64,000 nt of DNA from Acanthacorydalis orientalis (taxonomy: Eukaryota > Arthropoda > Insecta > Megaloptera > Corydalidae). Below, one piece after another: positions 48,527 through 60,475 of the stretch. The stretch spans positions 40,137,708 to 40,201,707 of the forward strand of contig CM068314.1 of the NCBI GenBank assembly GCA_034766995.1. The letters run 5' to 3'. The notes under the pieces are model-generated. The model ran no database searches. It worked only from the letters and a program-made list of their open reading frames with translations, and had not been told where the DNA came from. How positions within the stretch are numbered: position 1 is the stretch's first letter; each line of letters starts with the position of its first letter. The translations under genes were made by a program, and so were the position numbers.

Positions 48527-48801
48527 CTTAATTTCATTAATGCTTATATTTATATCATATAATACACATGACAACCCTTATACAAGATCGATTTATTTTA
48601 AAAAAATATCTTTATTAGTTTATATTACTATGATTTGAAAATTATTTTTGTATGGTTAAATATATTTTTTTATAATATCGTATATGAAAATATACTTATC
48701 CATAAAATTTAATAAAAGTTTAAGAAAGGTTAATTGCGGAGCATATTCTCAAGTTGACTGAAGTTTCATCAAACGGATAAGTATACGTTTTAAATGTATG
48801 T

Positions 48802-48808
48802 ATGTGTC

Positions 48809-48860
<52 letters not shown>
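48802..48860. repeat. (TATG)n-(TA)n
   Basis: Short TATG/TGTC start, then TA. Confidence 0.94.
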
Positions 48861-48863
<3 letters not shown>

Positions 48864-48869
48864 CTATTT

Positions 48870-49050
48870 AAAGAAATTTGTTCCAGTTAGGTTGCTTCAC
48901 TAAGTAAACATTATTAGTAGAATACATTCCTTAATGTGCAATAGCTTTGTGTAGTAAATGATTCTAAAGGCAGTGCTGAATGCCTTTGCTATATACCACC
49001 CTGCAAGTGATCAATATTGCAACTGTAATCTATTTTACGTTTTCTTTTAC
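48870..49050. other. GC-richer unique stretch
   Basis: Includes the hairpin AAAGGCA (48966-48972) / TGCCTTT (48981-48987) with an 8-nt loop, then CACCCTGCAAGTGATCAATA. Not recognised. Confidence 0.25.
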
Positions 49051-49467
49051 AAGAATGATTGATGATAGTAACCTCATGTTAGTTTCCTTAACAAATATTT
49101 AATGTGTGACAGTTAAACTTCTCAAGAAAAATTGTTCACTATACATAATATTAGTAGTATTTATTAGCGTTTACAGGACAATATTTTTTGACATTTCAGT
49201 TAAAATTATTGTTATTTAAATGGAATTTTTTCATAACAATATCAAATGATTCCAAAATTTGTATGATTTGCTAAACTATAAAATTATTTACCTAAAGTAT
49301 AATAATTCATAAAAAAAATATTGTATATAATCTTACTTAACTGTTATGTAAAATTTTGCATTATTAAATTGGTGCGCAGTTTTTTATTATTTTTATCCTT
49401 TCTATCTAATTATTTCCTTACTGATGTCACATATAGTTAATCAGGGCATAAGCTATTTATTAAGATA

Positions 49468-49840
49468 TTAATTTGGTAGGAAAATAATTTGGTTTTGTTT
49501 TTTTGAATTCTAATCTTAATTTCTTTCAATGCAAGTGTCATTTCATCGTATCCATGTTAATATCATTTTAAAGTGCATTTTTCGGTCTGTATTTTGGTAA
49601 CATCGACTTTGGTTTTAATATTAATTTCGCTTCAAATTGACGTATTGAATTAAAGATGGAAAAGAAGTAAATAAGAGCCATTTTTTGTATAAGTTCAAGA
49701 CAGGTAGTAAAGGTGCAGAAATTTCTCGTAAACTAAACAGTGCTTTTGGTGTGAGTACTGTTAAGGAACGTATGATGGATTGGTAGTTCCCAAATGTTTG
49801 GAACTGAGAACAAGAGCCTTTAACGCGCCACAAACATTCG
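49468..49840 (+). mobile_element. Mariner deletion derivative, cecropia-like, 3'-truncated copy 6
   Basis: It starts TTAATTTGGTAGGAAAATAA after TA, with the full 180-bp leader. The ATG at 49655 begins MEKK, then a stop, ANFLYKFKTGSKGAEISRKL, VKERMMDW and a degraded stretch ending around 49840. No right terminal repeat follows, so the 3' half was lost or has mutated past recognition. Nothing downstream explains the truncation. Confidence 0.8.
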
Positions 49841-50468
49841 TGTAAAACCACCCTTATATTTTGTTTAACGACGATCTCTCCATCTCAAAATCTTTTATAA
49901 TTTACATATTGTGAGAAATTAATTCTATTAATGTATATACTCTATTATAATATCTATAATTAACAAAAAAAGTCCCAATAACTCTATAATTCCAAAAACT
50001 ATATATGAATGAATTCAATTCCGTAGATATAATTAATTAAACGCATCTGTGACCTAATGTTAATTTTAGATCAATTATTGTAAACAGTTGATCTAGAATT
50101 AACATTAAAATAAAAAATAAAATGTTTAATTTGCATTTCAATAAGTACAACTTATTAATAATTTGTCTTTGTATTCAAATTCGATATAACATTTTAATCA
50201 TTTATTATATTACTGTCAACGCCCCAATACAACAAATATTTTATTAAAAAATTCAAATAAACTTTTCAGTGATTTAAATTCAGTTTAAATTAGTATACTT
50301 ATTCATTAAATAATTTTCTAATCATACATAATTCAAAATGAACTTGTCTTAGATTTCATTTTGTGATCATGCAAATAAACCTATTTTAAATTCTTTAAAC
50401 AGTATTAAGACATACAATTTGATAATAAATGAATAAATAATTTCCATTTACGTTAACTGACAACAAGC

Positions 50469-50472
<4 letters not shown>
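49841..50472. other. AT-rich unique spacer
   Basis: Holds only the hairpin at 50055-50107. Confidence 0.55.
50055..50107. repeat. Hairpin, 20-bp stem, 13-nt loop
   Basis: TAATGTTAATTTTAGATCAA (50055-50074) pairs with TTGATCTAGAATTAACATTA (50088-50107). The single DNA mismatch is T opposite G, a G-U pair in RNA, so an RNA of the plus strand has an uninterrupted 20-bp stem. Loop TTATTGTAAACAG. Not recognised. Confidence 0.85.
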
Positions 50473-50537
<65 letters not shown>

Positions 50538-50561
50538 ATGTTTGTGTGTGTGTGCATGTGT
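50473..50561. repeat. (TA)n(TG)n
   Basis: TA to 50531, imperfect TG after. Confidence 0.95.
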
Positions 50562-50973
50562 GACTATTCTATTTTTAAATATCAAAAATGTTTCACAATA
50601 TAAGATAAACTTTAAAAGAGAATTTTTATTGTTTTTCCATTCGCGTGCGTTCTTTCGTTATATTTAAATTAAAAAGATATATATTCCTAATCTAAAATAA
50701 AAATTGCTCTATAACTAAATGATCTCATTTATTTAAAAAGATATACAATTTTTAAAAGTTATGAAGAATTCCAAAATGCTATTTTATTTAGTCTATAAAT
50801 AGTTTAATATTTGTTAAAAAAAATGTTTATTCTATTTTTATTAAATAAAAATGTGAATATTAAACATAATTAAAATTTTTGAATAAAAAAGGCTAAAAAA
50901 TTAAAAAAGTATACAGCATATACATAACAAAGTATATGGTGTATATAAATTGAAAATAATTTTCCATTTCATA

Positions 50974-50998
50974 GTACTTGAAATAATATTTCAAGTAC
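50974..50998. repeat. Palindrome, 12-bp arms around one base
   Basis: GTACTTGAAATA, A, TATTTCAAGTAC. Perfect arms. It may be a small cruciform or a dimeric protein site; nothing nearby supports a function. Confidence 0.85.
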
Positions 50999-51094
50999 AT
51001 AAATTATTAGAAACAGAGAAACAAGTTTAATATGTTCAATATTATCTTAACTAATTTATTTTAAAAAGGGAAACAATTTACAAAACATCAATAT

Positions 51095-51098
<4 letters not shown>

Positions 51099-51148
<50 letters not shown>
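51099..51148. repeat. (TA)n
   Basis: Perfect. Confidence 0.96.
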
Positions 51149-51150
<2 letters not shown>

Positions 51151-51341
51151 ATTAGAAAATAGTTTCAAATCAGAAAATTTTAATTACCACAACACATCTT
51201 TTTAAACTCATCTCACATACTTACAAGTCACTTATTATTTGCACTTGAGATACATTTTTGTTTCAATTAAATTTTAATTTAGCAATAAAAAGATTTTTTT
51301 TAATTTGTATATTATTGAAAATCTTCAATCATAGTACATAT

Positions 51342-51362
51342 AGTATATATATATATATATAA
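51342..51362. repeat. (TA)n, short
   Basis: About ten units. Confidence 0.88.
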
Positions 51363-52043
51363 TATCAAATAACTAAAAAGATGAGTAATTAAAATAGAAA
51401 AGGAAAAAGAAAAGAAAATTGGAAACACTGATTCAGAATATGTTAGAAAATAGTACTTTCAAAAAGATGATACGTGTAGGTACATCAAATTCATTACTAA
51501 TGTTACTTTGAAATTATGAAAAATGTCAATATAATGATTTTTATGTAAAAATCAAATGACAGAGAAAACTATATTTAAGTCTAAATTAGGAATGCAAATA
51601 TTGATTGTACAAAAAAATGTATAAAGGGATAGAATATGTAACCTATGAGTGTAATATTAATGAAAAAACATTTAATAAGAAATTATAGCGGACTGAAATA
51701 AAAGAGACATAAATACATACCAAAAAAATCAGTAATTTACTAAAAAATTAATAAATATGCCATTAGTGGCATTGATACACTCATCAAAAAATCTTTTAAG
51801 AAAATATGAATAAATCTCCCCACAATTAAAAATGTCAGTCATGTCATTGTTAGAGTAACATAACTCTTTTAGATTCATTTTCAGTTTATTTTATTAAGAT
51901 AGTTTCATTTTTAATATTTTATTATTTTTTGATGATAATGTATTAGTATTAAATTATGGTATCTTAGTATATAATTGTATTTTATAAGTATATATAATTT
52001 TTAAGCATAGCAAGATTAACTGCTAGTCTCATAAAGAATAAGT

Positions 52044-52048
<5 letters not shown>

Positions 52049-52110
<62 letters not shown>
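52049..52110. repeat. (TA)n
   Basis: One TG interruption near the end. Confidence 0.96.
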
Positions 52111-52369
52111 CTTGAAATATTCGTTAAGTCAAATTACACTTTCAAATATATATTTGAGAATCGTTCTCACTATAAATTACATCTAACAAAATTAAACTTC
52201 TTTGATAGTTATCTTTATATACAGGTAAATTAACTGAACACAGAATAAAACCATAACACAAATAAAAGATAGTACATTTATAATAGGAAACATCGTTAAC
52301 AATAAATGTTCATCTGTAATAAATAATCGGTTAATCCTTAAATTCTACATTATAATACGACAATATAGT

Positions 52370-52640
52370 AACAGAACATATAGAGCAGAATTAACGCCTT
52401 CTGAACCACAGCGATACACAAAAATATATCCCGTATATTTTGTCCGCACCTCCATTGTCAGTGTAAAAAAAGAGGAGGTCACACTGAAATCCACATATCA
52501 TCACACAGAACGCCCGCGTGTCATTCTATATACTTTATAGATGTAGTTCGTGTATTCCAGGTGTGATATTGCTTTTGTTACGTCACACGAATAAAGAATG
52601 AAAAATTGTTATCGTTGTCATATATAGAACTTTGAAATTA
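52370..52640. promoter_or_regulatory. Candidate enhancer-like island with T-box, Sox and CRE sites
   Basis: Within 27 bp: T-box consensus AGGTGTGA (52559-52566), Sox-like CTTTTGTT (52572-52579) and CRE/ATF TTACGTCA (52578-52585). Upstream are Runx AACCACA (52404-52410) and GAGGTCACACTG. The densest motif group in the window. Confidence 0.35.
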
Positions 52641-53408
52641 TACCGAATCAGATCATTATATCTACACATAGAGGTACGTGTATGTATATAAGTATATGTG
52701 TGTATGTTTATGATTTATAGATTCAGGTCACTCGTTAAAAACAAACAAAATGAAATGAAGAGAAGTTTATTCATAAGTAGAAAATATTTGATGCATTGTA
52801 ATCGTTATTTAATTAATTGTGTTTCATACATTAATGGTTCTATTAAAAATTATTTTTCAAACATGAAAATGCTATTCTGAACAAACATTACTCCTATTTA
52901 TAAAAAAAAATAAATTTACTAAAAAATCCTTTAGGAACCAATCAGATTATGTACTTCTTGTCAAATAAAAAGGATTAATAAACATCTGCAACTAGTTAAA
53001 AAACACGAAGATTAAACTTTCATCTTATAAAATTAGATACTGAAAAATATAAAACAATATGTACATATATATATATATATAATAAACTAATTTATATTGG
53101 AGATAAAATAGGAAATTAATATTTAGTCAAAAATCTTTAACTGGAATCTTATTTTAAAATAAAATACTAAACAAATATATAGCTTGGATTTGAACTAATA
53201 ATATATTTATGGTAACTTTTTAAAAACAAAATATATTTTTCAGTAAATAAAAAACTGTAATATATATAAACCTATAATATTTATATTTTAAGTATCTTTC
53301 AACGCTATTATTTTACTTTTATACTTGATTTGCTTTTTTGTAAAAATTAATAGAGAATTGAAATTATTCCATTAGAAAAAATCAATCTTGGTTGAAACTA
53401 AATTACAC
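52641..53408. other. AT-rich unique spacer
   Basis: A 60-codon plus frame (52698-52880) is unrecognised; nothing else. Confidence 0.5.
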
Positions 53409-53520
53409 ATTTGTTTAATTTAGTTCCAATCTACGAAATTCGCGGATAAGATAGAGCAAATAAAATAATTTCAAACGAAATATATATATTTAAAAGTAAT
53501 ATTTGATTTTAAAACTTTTT
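53409..53520. repeat. Dispersed repeat Y, copy 1
   Basis: Aligns without gaps to 57253-57364 over about 112 bp, with roughly 17-19 mismatches counted by hand, most of them transitions. It starts ATTTGTTTAATTTAGTT and ends TAATATTTGATTTTA. No coding and no terminal repeats are seen. An ancient transposon fragment or a segmental duplicate. Confidence 0.65.
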
Positions 53521-53576
53521 ATAATTTAAAATCATTTTTTATCAAAAATGACACCATTTAAGTCAGATTTACGTTA

Positions 53577-53583
<7 letters not shown>

Positions 53584-53659
<76 letters not shown>
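53584..53659. repeat. (TA)n, about 76 bp
   Basis: Perfect; 64 bp after repeat Y copy 1. Confidence 0.97.
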
Positions 53660-53660
<1 letters not shown>

Positions 53661-53831
53661 AAATCAACTATTAGGAAAACTAAAACAACCAGAACTTGTA
53701 CAGATATAATAAATTCGTATTAAACATTCAATAAACTTCAATAGCGTTCGATATTAAATAGAAATATTCATGAAGTAGATTTTCTAAAACAAATAATTTT
53801 ATTTTACATTCCAGTTGAATATTTATTAAAG

Positions 53832-53833
<2 letters not shown>

Positions 53834-53866
<33 letters not shown>
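53834..53866. repeat. (TA)n
   Basis: Perfect. Confidence 0.95.
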
Positions 53867-53869
<3 letters not shown>

Positions 53870-54085
53870 GCTGTTATTAATTATATTAAAAAACAACAAA
53901 TTTTATATTTGCAGTGACTATAAATAAATTTATTATTAAGAAATTTCTATAATATGAAAAATTCTAATATTTGATGAAAAAATAATTATTAAACAATTAT
54001 AAGATTAACTAAATATGCAAAAAATTATGTAAATACACTACAGTTCTGTCACTATGACTAAAATTAATTAGTTACTTGTTGGGGT

Positions 54086-54126
54086 CTTAGGGTGCTTCAA
54101 CAACTAAGGTCATTAGCACCCGATAA
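54086..54126 (+). repeat. Dispersed repeat X, copy 2
   Basis: GGGTGCTTCAACAACTAAGG then TCATTAGCACCCGATAA. Its GC content stands out from the surrounding AT-rich sequence. A second GC-rich patch (CGTCCCCAGCCCGAGCCC, about 54253-54270) lies 130 bp downstream and may belong to the same insertion. Confidence 0.6.
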
Positions 54127-54457
54127 GAAAATTAACAAAAACACATAAATTATATTCTCATTTTACAAAAAAAAAATATTTCTGATCAAAAATGTGGAAT
54201 TAATAATTATTGATTTTATTGTTTCTTATGCGTATTTCAATGGCAATATCATCGTCCCCAGCCCGAGCCCTAAATTTGAGAATTAGCTTTTTTTAAGTTA
54301 AATTTTCTTAATTTCAATAATTCATATATATACAAGTACTTATACAACACTAATTTATTCTTTATATATCACTAATTTTTATACTTAAACATAAGAGAAT
54401 TAGTTACATGTAAAGACAGTTCAATTTTATAAAGTTATCTTTTTTTATTTTAGTATA

Positions 54458-54523
54458 TTATATATATATATATATATAATATACTAATATAGAATATACT
54501 AATATACTAAATATATATATAAA
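54458..54523. repeat. (TA)n and AATATACT repeats
   Basis: TA block, then AATATACTAATAT in two overlapping copies. Confidence 0.85.
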
Positions 54524-54849
54524 TGAAAAATTATTAATATTAAAATATATTTGTGTTTCCTAAATGTATAAAAAGTGTATAGTTCCATTTAATAGTATAA
54601 AATCTATTTAAAATGAATTACTTTTAATTAAATATATTATTGATATAAAAGTGATATTAATTATAAATTATAAAGTGAATTATAAATTCTTTTTATTATT
54701 TTTTAAGACATTAGTTTACTAGTAATCAATTTAATTCATCACTTAAATTTTATATTAAGCATATGGAACATATCTACGAGTATATGTTTAATAATTAATT
54801 TTATATATCTTAAGATCTCAATATGCTTTTTAAACTCTGAATAATTAGA

Positions 54850-54861
54850 TATATATATATG

Positions 54862-54912
<51 letters not shown>
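54850..54912. repeat. (TA)n
   Basis: Interrupted by GTACATAC near the start. Confidence 0.95.
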
Positions 54913-54916
<4 letters not shown>

Positions 54917-54959
54917 GTTTACAAGATCATAAATATTAGATCATTGCTAAATAATTTTC

Positions 54960-55260
54960 AGAGTAAATATTTACCGATGGTATTGATGAAAGACGACAAG
55001 GACAATTTTACAATAGAGGAAGCACTTTATATACCAGTGTATATTTTCAAGTAAACCGGAATTGAATAAACAGTTCACGAAGTACATATACCTATATTGT
55101 TCGTGTAGGTTGTTATGGGAATAGTTTACAAAACAAATCTCATTCTTGTGTGTTTCACAATAGCACATTCATAGCAAAATACAGCGCCGAATGTAAATTA
55201 CAGATTTATGGAACTGATAATTGCTCATTGTAGGAATGTTTCTATGGAGTACATTTTCAT
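54960..55260. other. GC-richer unique island
   Basis: Unique stretch with Sox-like ACAATAG (about 55011) and ATTGTTCG. A 65-codon minus frame (55168-54971) is unrecognised. Confidence 0.25.
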
Positions 55261-55532
55261 ACAATAATAAATATTATGTTAAAATTTATACGAATAACTA
55301 CATATTATGTATTTGTACTTTATTATTACTTCTTTGTCATTTTTTTTCATATTCGAGAATGTTAATTTCGTTTCTTTTATTGTTAGGTTCATGCCGAATT
55401 TGAATTAATGTAACCTTAATACTTCTAGCATATAAGTCAATTTAGGTACATATTTTAATTTTTTTTTAGTTTATTTTAATACTGAAGTATATGTAGTATG
55501 AACCCCCATCAAAATTACCTTATTTTAAATGT

Positions 55533-55616
<84 letters not shown>
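55533..55616. repeat. (TA)n, about 84 bp
   Basis: One CA interruption; ends exactly at the left terminus of mariner copy 7. Confidence 0.97.
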
Positions 55617-55620
<4 letters not shown>

Positions 55621-56130
55621 GTTGGTAGAAAAAAAATAAGGTTTTTGTTTTCTGAATTCTAACCTAATGTTTTTTAAATGTGTCATTTCATCGTGTTCAT
55701 GTTACTATCATTTTAAAGTGCATTATTCGGTCTGTATTTTGGTAACGTTGACGTTGATTTATTCTTAATTTTGCTTTGAATTGGACTATTGAATTAAAGA
55801 TGGAAAAGAACTACTCGTAAGCTAAACGATACTTTTGGTGTGGGTACTGTTAAGGAACGTACGGTGCAATGTTGGTTAAAAAAAGTTCGTACTGGGGACG
55901 AGATCCTTGAAAATGAAGAAGGTCACGAGCGTCCTTATTCAGTTTATAACGACCAACTAAATGCGTTAGTTGAATCACAACCACGCACAACAATTCGAAA
56001 CCTGGCACAAAAGTTAAGCGTTAGTCATCCAACAGTTCTAAATCACTTAAGATAGCTATAAAAATCAAATGAACAAAAACGTATATGAATTTGAAGGTCA
56101 TAAACCGCAATTATTTTTCGACCAACCTAA
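55617..56130 (+). mobile_element. Mariner deletion derivative, cecropia-like, copy 7 (best preserved)
   Basis: TTAGGTTGGTAGAAAAAAAA at the left, directly against the (TA)n array ending at 55616, and TTTTCGACCAACCTAA at the right. The ATG at 55800 starts MEKNYS, where about 50 bp are missing, and a clean frame resumes at 55840. After the DNA-binding domain the element jumps to GTATATGAATTTGAAGGTCA and the terminal repeat, matching copies 2 and 3. Confidence 0.9.
55840..56055 (+). pseudogene. Mariner transposase DNA-binding domain only
   Basis: A 71-codon frame: GTVKERTVQCWLKKVRTGDE (end of the first helix-turn-helix), ILENEEGHERP linker, VYNDQLNALVESQPRTTIRN and LAQKLSVSHPTVLNHLR (second helix-turn-helix), then a stop. 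It corresponds to the middle of the bipartite DNA-binding domain of cecropia-type mariner transposases. No catalytic domain follows, because of the element's internal deletion. The Met is internal. Confidence 0.85.
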
Positions 56131-56503
56131 CATATACCGCAATCTAATTTTTTTACACAAACTACAAAAAAAACATCCAATTTATTTGTCATTCTGTAAA
56201 AGATATAATTTATATTTCCATGGTCATAAGTTTGGGAACTCAAGTTTAATATTGTTATATCCCGTTCTTCTCTTGTTCACGTTTTTATATTTAGAAATAA
56301 AATTGAAACTTTATATTGCTATGTGATCCCAATTTAACACTTGTAAGAGTTTCTTTTTTATATTTTTACTTGAATAATTATTTTAAAATATGGCATATTC
56401 GCTCGTAACTCTATATAATCTTTTCAAGAAACTTTATTCTATTCAATTTTGCGATATTATTATTCATGAAAGCATTTAAAGTGATTGCATACATACATAC
56501 ACA

Positions 56504-56569
<66 letters not shown>
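56504..56569. repeat. (TA)n
   Basis: Preceded by (TACA)n steps. Confidence 0.96.
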
Positions 56570-56571
<2 letters not shown>

Positions 56572-56759
56572 CACATTATCTGCACATTTCCAAGTTAGAA
56601 TAGTTTTAAATATTGAGACGATATTTAAAAGAACCTTTTGTATAGAAAATCGCATATAACTACAAATATAAGATGATAAATGTTAACAATGTAAACATTG
56701 TATTGTTATTAATATTGTTGTACATACACCTATGACATAAACGCAGTCAATATATTTAC

Positions 56760-57015
56760 ACGTAAATTATGGACATGAATGACTTGACTACCAGATAATA
56801 AATAAGGTATTTCTTACAATAAATTCTTCTTTCAGACAGCTTACTTCATTGTGTGCTCTATAGTACGGTATATAAAATGTAAATAATAAATGAAAAATAT
56901 TACATCGTCTCAAAAAAAAATCACAGTTAGCGGTCATGTCTTTACAACGTATTCGGTAACATTTTTTGCAATAAACGAATAAGATTTCGTACAAAGCAGA
57001 ATATTTACTTAATTT
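56760..57015. other. GC-richer unique island
   Basis: Moderate island with GTTAGCGGTCATG and GCAATAAACGAATAAG. An 82-codon minus frame (57036-56788) has a Cys-rich middle but matches no family I know. Confidence 0.25.
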
Positions 57016-57039
57016 ATTGTTTACAAATCTAAACATTTG

Positions 57040-57042
<3 letters not shown>

Positions 57043-57099
<57 letters not shown>

Positions 57100-57121
57100 G
57101 ATAGATAGATAGATAGATAGT
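57043..57121. repeat. (TA)n(GATA)n
   Basis: TA to 57099 then five to six GATA units, the only GATA tract here. Confidence 0.96.
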
Positions 57122-57252
57122 TAATATTAAATATAATTAAAAAGTAGTTTTTAATATGAATAAATAATCAACTATAAATATCTAAGTGAAATGATTAGTT
57201 TTATTTTAAAAATCAGTTTATTATTTAACGGTAATTACCTCATTTCTTAAAT

Positions 57253-57364
57253 ATTTGTTTCATTTAGTTTCAATTCACGTACTTTACGGATAAAATAGAA
57301 CAAATAAACTAATTTCAATCAAAATACATATATTTAATAATAATATTTGATTTTATAATTTTCT
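57253..57364. repeat. Dispersed repeat Y, copy 2
   Basis: Partner of 53409-53520, in the same orientation 3.8 kb away. The flanks outside the 112 bp do not align convincingly, which argues for a dispersed repeat and against a larger duplication. Confidence 0.65.
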
Positions 57365-57450
57365 TACGATTAAGTAGAAAATATAGATAATTAATCAAAA
57401 TTAAATGAAAAATGTGATTAGGTTAATCTTATTTATTTTCACTCATTACA

Positions 57451-57465
57451 CACAAACACGCACAT

Positions 57466-57516
<51 letters not shown>
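57451..57516. repeat. (CA)n(TA)n
   Basis: CA with CG breaks, then TA. Confidence 0.95.
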
Positions 57517-57518
<2 letters not shown>

Positions 57519-57631
57519 TGTGTATGTGTATCCTTAACAAAAGTACAATAAATATAAAAATTTAATAATATGGCATTTCTTGTACTCCAGGACTCTAAAT
57601 ATGCAATTAGTGTCCAAGCTGTATGTTTTTT

Positions 57632-57636
<5 letters not shown>

Positions 57637-57695
<59 letters not shown>
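57637..57695. repeat. (TA)n
   Basis: Followed by a few CA/CTTACA steps. Confidence 0.96.
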
Positions 57696-57698
<3 letters not shown>

Positions 57699-57779
57699 TT
57701 ACACACATATAAATAACATAAAGACTGCATTCTTTAACCTCGTCAATTTGATTACAATCCAAGAGCATGTCGAAATGAT

Positions 57780-58110
57780 ACTAGTTTCATAAAACGTACG
57801 AAAAGGCTATAATTTAGTTTATCATCAGGTGTCCGAAGAAACAAAGTTCTATATATGTACAATCGTTGAGGATGGTGTTGAATTTCAATTGTGTGTACAC
57901 ATATCTGCTGCAGTTGTACGTTCAGAATGACCAATGGATAGTTAACGAGTCGGTTATATTGCAGCTGCAGTGTTGGTACTAGTGTGAAGTTTGTGTGTTT
58001 TTTTTTGTTGTTGTTAGCGGTAATTATGAATATTATTATATAGAGATAATTTGAGAACGAGTGTTGAAAACCAGTGATATGTTTGTGTAAACAGTTTGGG
58101 GTATGAATTT
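57780..58110. promoter_or_regulatory. Candidate regulatory island with E-boxes
   Basis: TGCAGCTGCA (57960-57969) is a perfect palindrome centred on an E-box, with CTGCTGCAG 50 bp upstream and GACCAATGG between them. A 60-codon minus frame (57934-57752) is not recognised. Confidence 0.3.
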
Positions 58111-58176
58111 AAAATCGTGTTTAATACATTTTAATTATTTCCAAGACTTTTTACTCTATATCTACACATGTATGCA

Positions 58177-58180
<4 letters not shown>

Positions 58181-58214
<34 letters not shown>

Positions 58215-58229
58215 CACATATATGTATAG

Positions 58230-58271
<42 letters not shown>
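58181..58271. repeat. (TA)n, two blocks
   Basis: Separated by TTTACACATATATGTATAGA. Confidence 0.95.
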
Positions 58272-58274
<3 letters not shown>

Positions 58275-59037
58275 TTAAACCCCAATGTATATAATCTTAA
58301 GGAAAAGAGGGCTTAATGCATATTCTTCTTTAAGTACTCCAAACTATATAAGCTGCTTTTTCAATAGTCTTTAAATTAATCTTATTTACTTGTTTATTTA
58401 TAAACATGTAATGTTCTTCTTAAAAACGATTTTTGACGTTCTCAAATAAAGAACTATTTGAAGTTTATCTTAACTACTAGCCTATTTCTCTTTGAACAAG
58501 CCTAGAAAATAACTTACATTGTGACGTTATTAAAATAATAAATTAAATAATATGTAAGAACTTTAAAATTTAAAACCATAAAAAAATTCGTGTCATGAAA
58601 TTAGTAAAATAAATATTATGATATAAACTAAAATATTCATAAATTATAGTGACATTCATTTATAAAGAGCATGGATACAATGACAGCAGCAAGCAAATGT
58701 TCAAAATTGATTTTGGGTTTTTACACATTTCGAACAGATATTCACTACAAATAAATTGAATCTCTCCTAAAAACTATGATTTTTTCATTGATATAAATCT
58801 TTTTTTCAATAAATAAAAGATGTCTATTCCTAGTATATTCAAATTCAAAATTTATAAAATACCTATCTTGAATTTGTAGTTTGCTAAACTAATAAAAACG
58901 CATGCCTATATAAAATATAGTGAAAATAGAAATATACACGTATGTAATAAAAAATAACTACAAAAAGAAACTTTGACGCAAAAATAATTTAATTTTTTGG
59001 AAAAATATTATTTAAAACATAAAAGTGTATATATCCA

Positions 59038-59090
59038 ATAACTCGATTAAAGCGAACTCGGTTAAATCGAACACTATGGGACTGACTATA
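59038..59090 (+). mobile_element. Possible pogo-like transposon end fragment
   Basis: Two tandem 15-mers, CTCGATTAAAGCGAA (59042-59056) and CTCGGTTAAATCGAA (59057-59071), 13 of 15 identical, followed by CACTATGGGAC. Tandem CTCGGTTAAATCGAA-like units are what I associate with subterminal regions of pogo/Tigger-type insect elements. No partner end or transposase is visible nearby, so this is a fragment at best. Confidence 0.35.
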
Positions 59091-59878
59091 TTTCCTTATT
59101 ATAACTGTTACTCGTATGAATAAAAGATTAGTCTATCCGCCTAGATACATTATCATTTTTATATAAATCCCAATAATATGATCATAACTTATGATAGAAA
59201 TGAACACAGATATTAAGTAATAGATGAATATAAAATTTAAATAAGTCATAAATACATACTTAATTGGGATATAGGTCAAATATCATCCCATACGAGAATC
59301 AATAAATTTATATCATCCAAAACAGATACATTTTCGTTCTGTCCTTATTTTCTAAAATTGAATAGGTTGATTACAACACACATTTTATAAATCTTTTTGA
59401 TTATATACATGTTCATTGTTTGTAAAATTGTAAAAACTCTAGCTATGTAAACGACAAATTTTGAATTTTGGGATACTAGGAACAGTTATATTTTACTTTT
59501 TCAAAAAATATGATTTTCTCCAATTAAGAAAAACATAGAGTTCTTACGAAGTACTCCATTTTCTTTCAGTGAATATTTGTATAGAAATATGTAATAATTA
59601 AGATTAATATGAAAATTTTCTTACTGTAACCATTACATCCACACTCTTTATTATTAGGTTTAACTATAGTTTATGAATATTTTACTATTAAGACTATAAA
59701 TATACAGTTTATTGTACTTAAAATGATTATATAAAAAAGAAAAATCGATTGTGTAAAAATTAAAATAAGTATTTTGAAACAAAAATTGATGTTAAATTTA
59801 TATTTAATTTCTTCGATACTTCAACGGTAAGAAACTTTTCATTTAATGTGTGATATGTTATAAAATAATAATTCAAAT

Positions 59879-59905
59879 TATATATATATATATATATAAA
59901 TATAT
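59879..59905. repeat. (TA)n, short
   Basis: One AA interruption. Confidence 0.88.
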
Positions 59906-60233
59906 CGTACATAAAGTAAAATAATAACATTTCAAACAAATCTTTAATATATGAGTTGGGAAAAATAATAAATTAAATATTTTATAACCGATTATGTCTA
60001 ATATTACTATCGTCATCAAATAACAAAAATATTACATACAAAAGTTATTTAATAGATTCATCCATTAGTATTAAAATATTCCATTAATACTAAACTGTTA
60101 AAAATGTTTTATTTGTTAACTTAGTACAGTACATTAATAACATGTTACTTTAGAAATCAGTATAGCAAATATTTCTCCCATTTTTAAATTTTAATTTATT
60201 TTAATTACTTTATTTTTAATATTATGATTTTTG

Positions 60234-60260
60234 TATATATATATATATATATATATATAT
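60234..60260. repeat. (TA)n, short
   Basis: Perfect. Confidence 0.92.
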
Positions 60261-60380
60261 TCCAAAAACAAGGATATGATAAATGGTTTGTTTAAAATTT
60301 ACCTATATGAGACAATATACAAAAAATAAATAGAAATAATTGCATGTAAATAATATAGATTCTTTCACAATATTTTAAAG

Positions 60381-60398
60381 ATATATACATATATACAC

Positions 60399-60451
<53 letters not shown>

Positions 60452-60475
60452 TGTGTGTATGTATGTATGTATGTA
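60381..60475. repeat. (TA)n(TG)n(TATG)n
   Basis: Starts imperfect, ends with four TATG units. Confidence 0.95.

Larger units (their letters stand above)
50562..52048. other. AT-rich unique spacer
   Basis: Holds the 50974 palindrome and two TA tracts. A purine-rich run lies at 51392-51420. No coding. Confidence 0.55.
58272..60233. other. AT-rich unique spacer
   Basis: Only the pogo-like fragment at 59042 stands out. Confidence 0.55.
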
